64,000 nt of DNA from positions 372,001 through 436,000 of the forward strand of contig JAWKNO010000001.1 of assembly GCA_041391665.1 (NCBI GenBank). Direction: 5' to 3'. A model generated the notes under the pieces. It had not been told where the DNA came from and did not search any database. It saw only the letters and a program-made list of their open reading frames with translations. The DNA comes from Bacteroidia bacterium. Lineage in GTDB: Bacteria; Bacteroidota; Bacteroidia; J057. Position numbers and translations under genes: made by a program. This document shows positions 62,803-64,000 of this stretch, one piece after another. Each line of letters begins with the position of its first letter. The first letter of the stretch is position 1.

Positions 62803-64000
62803 ATGGAAGAAAAAAATATACAAAACATAGCCTATACAGGTGAAGCGTTGAAGGAACCACAGACTTTTGACTGGGATCAACTCAATGGAAAACCGCCCAA
62901 AAGGGAAACCATTGCGCCCTACATTCCCAACAATGAAATTCAGGAAGCTGTGGCGTTGATGCGTATTCTCAAACGCCCGCTTCTGCTAAAAGGAGAGCCC
63001 GGCTGTGGCAAAACCCGTCTGGCAAAAGCCGTCGCTTTTGAACTATACCGGGAATCATATCACAATCATTACTTTGAATGGAATATTAAATCCACTTCCA
63101 AAGCCCGCGACGGACTGTTTACCTATGACTATGTAGGCGAATTGCGCGACGCGCAGATGCGTGATCCGGAAGAATTGAAACAGGCGCCTAAAACCGCTGC
63201 CGAAAAGAAAGAAGCCAAAAAGAACTACCGCGAATTTGGCCCGCTGGGAAAAGCTTTTAAGGTTTCTACAAAAGAACATCCGGCCATTCTCCTGATCGAC
63301 GAAGTGGACAAAGCCGATATCGATTTCCCCAATGACCTGCTGCTCGAACTCGACCAGCTCCGGTTTTCTGTAGATGAAACCGGAGAGGAAATCTCCGCAG
63401 GTTATCCTCCGCTAATCTTCATCACCAGCAATGATGAAAAAGAACTGCCAAAAGCATTTCTGCGGCGCTGCCTTTTCCATTTTGTGGAGTTTCCGGGGGA
63501 AACCATTTTACAGACCATCGTGCGGGCAAATTTCCCGTTTCTTGCCGAAAACCTCCTTCAGGCAGCTGTAAGGCGATTTGACCGGCTGCGCGCTGATATG
63601 CAAAAAGAACTCAACACTGAAAAGAAAGTCTCAACCAGCGAATTGATAGACTGGGTGCGGGTCGTAAATTATTATTTCCTCGAAGATGTACTGGCCAGCC
63701 TCGAGGAGAAGGTGAAAGGGAAAAATATATCCGATCCGGAAAAATTGCCCGGAATGATCGCCGGTTTATTTCACGGAGAAATTGCCGAAAAAGATCGCGC
63801 TGATATCCAGCAGACTGTTGCAACGGCAATCGGTGGTCTGGATGCGGCTGATCCGGAATTTCCCCGAAAACTGGTAGCAGCCTTGTCAGAAGACATTGTA
63901 AAGAAGCTGGTTGAAAAGCTGGATGCGGGGAATATTCTCCACCATCATGCCCTGATTAAAAGTTATACTGACTACCAATTGCATGTAGTTAAAGCTAAAG
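62803..64000 (+). CDS. MoxR-type AAA+ ATPase (3' end outside window)
   Basis: The frame runs from the ATG at 62803 to the window edge, at least 399 residues. It has Walker A GEPGCGKTRLA, Walker B ILLIDEVDKAD, and sensor 1 IFITSNDEKELPKAF with the arginine finger RRC, as in MoxR/McrB-like AAA+ proteins of the helix-2-insert clade. After the ATPase core comes a long helical part with charged repeats. It immediately follows the CHAT gene and probably acts as the ATP-driven switch or chaperone of the same system. A vWA partner may follow in the next window. Confidence 0.88.
   Translation, partial: MEEKNIQNIAYTGEALKEPQTFDWDQLNGKPPKRETIAPYIPNNEIQEAVALMRILKRPLLLKGEPGCGKTRLAKAVAFELYRESYHNHYFEWNIKSTSKARDGLFTYDYVGELRDAQMRDPEELKQAPKTAAEKKEAKKNYREFGPLGKAFKVSTKEHPAILLIDEVDKADIDFPNDLLLELDQLRFSVDETGEEISAGYPPLIFITSNDEKELPKAFLRRCLFHFVEFPGETILQTIVRANFPFLAENLLQAAVRRFDRLRADMQKELNTEKKVSTSELIDWVRVVNYYFLEDVLASLEEKVKGKNISDPEKLPGMIAGLFHGEIAEKDRADIQQTVATAIGGLDAADPEFPRKLVAALSEDIVKKLVEKLDAGNILHHHALIKSYTDYQLHVVKAK

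Overview
The window comes from a member of the phylum Bacteroidota, plausibly a Saprospiria-type marine or freshwater bacterium. The phylum call rests on many secreted proteins ending in a type IX secretion (T9SS) sorting domain with the YPNP motif, on SusC/D-free surface proteases and barrel proteins, on a head-GIN (DUF2807) lipoprotein, on an AT-rich TAnnTTTG/TTG-type promoter, and on the near absence of Shine-Dalgarno sequences. The class-level placement is inference. Genes sit on both strands, with several convergent pairs overlapping by a few bases.

Left part (1-10.6 kb). A truncated receiver-nucleotide cyclase fusion runs in from the left edge. Convergent to it is a tight three-gene minus-strand operon: an OvoA-type 5-histidylcysteine sulfoxide synthase without the usual methyltransferase domain, followed by two different ATP-grasp ligases, with a 21-bp palindrome just before the first start codon. 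This operon is the best candidate here for an undescribed sulfur-amino-acid pathway. Next come a GIY-YIG protein, tRNA-Asn with its terminator, two degenerate tRNA-like copies in a perfect 90-bp tandem repeat, a DoxX-like protein, an endosialidase-chaperone (S74) protein plus T9SS partner, a GH29 fucosidase lipoprotein and a DUF433/DUF5615 toxin-antitoxin pair.

Middle (11-26.5 kb). Housekeeping genes (NFACT/RqcH-like, tsaB) precede a secreted M4 metalloprotease with two barrel-like proteins, a very large N-acetylmuramoyl-alanine amidase with CUB domains, a Coq7-like protein, a membrane c-type cytochrome with leucine-rich repeats next to an enolase-superfamily dehydratase, a DinB-like protein, a 56-residue membrane protein and 3-hydroxyanthranilate dioxygenase.

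Subtilase array (26.6-41.5 kb). Five paralogous S8 proteases lie head to tail. All keep Asp/His/Ser and end in PKD and T9SS domains, so they look like an expanded set of secreted or surface proteases.

Right part (41.5-64 kb). A glycosyltransferase, UbiA-type prenyltransferase, head-GIN lipoprotein, alpha/beta hydrolase, rfaE2, pdhA, recF, aquaporin and mscL (with a palindromic operator between the last two) and an M3 peptidase follow. A promoter-hairpin-terminator unit before the M3 gene looks like a small RNA or attenuator. A lipid-type cluster (TPR-like protein, reductase, MBL-fold hydrolase, ketoacyl synthase III), a JmjC-like cupin, a beta-propeller T9SS protein and a duplicated-domain protein with a DUF1330-like partner come next. 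The right edge holds the start of a probable conflict system: a CHAT protease fused to an apparently inactive STAND-like domain, followed by a MoxR-type AAA+ ATPase that runs off the window.
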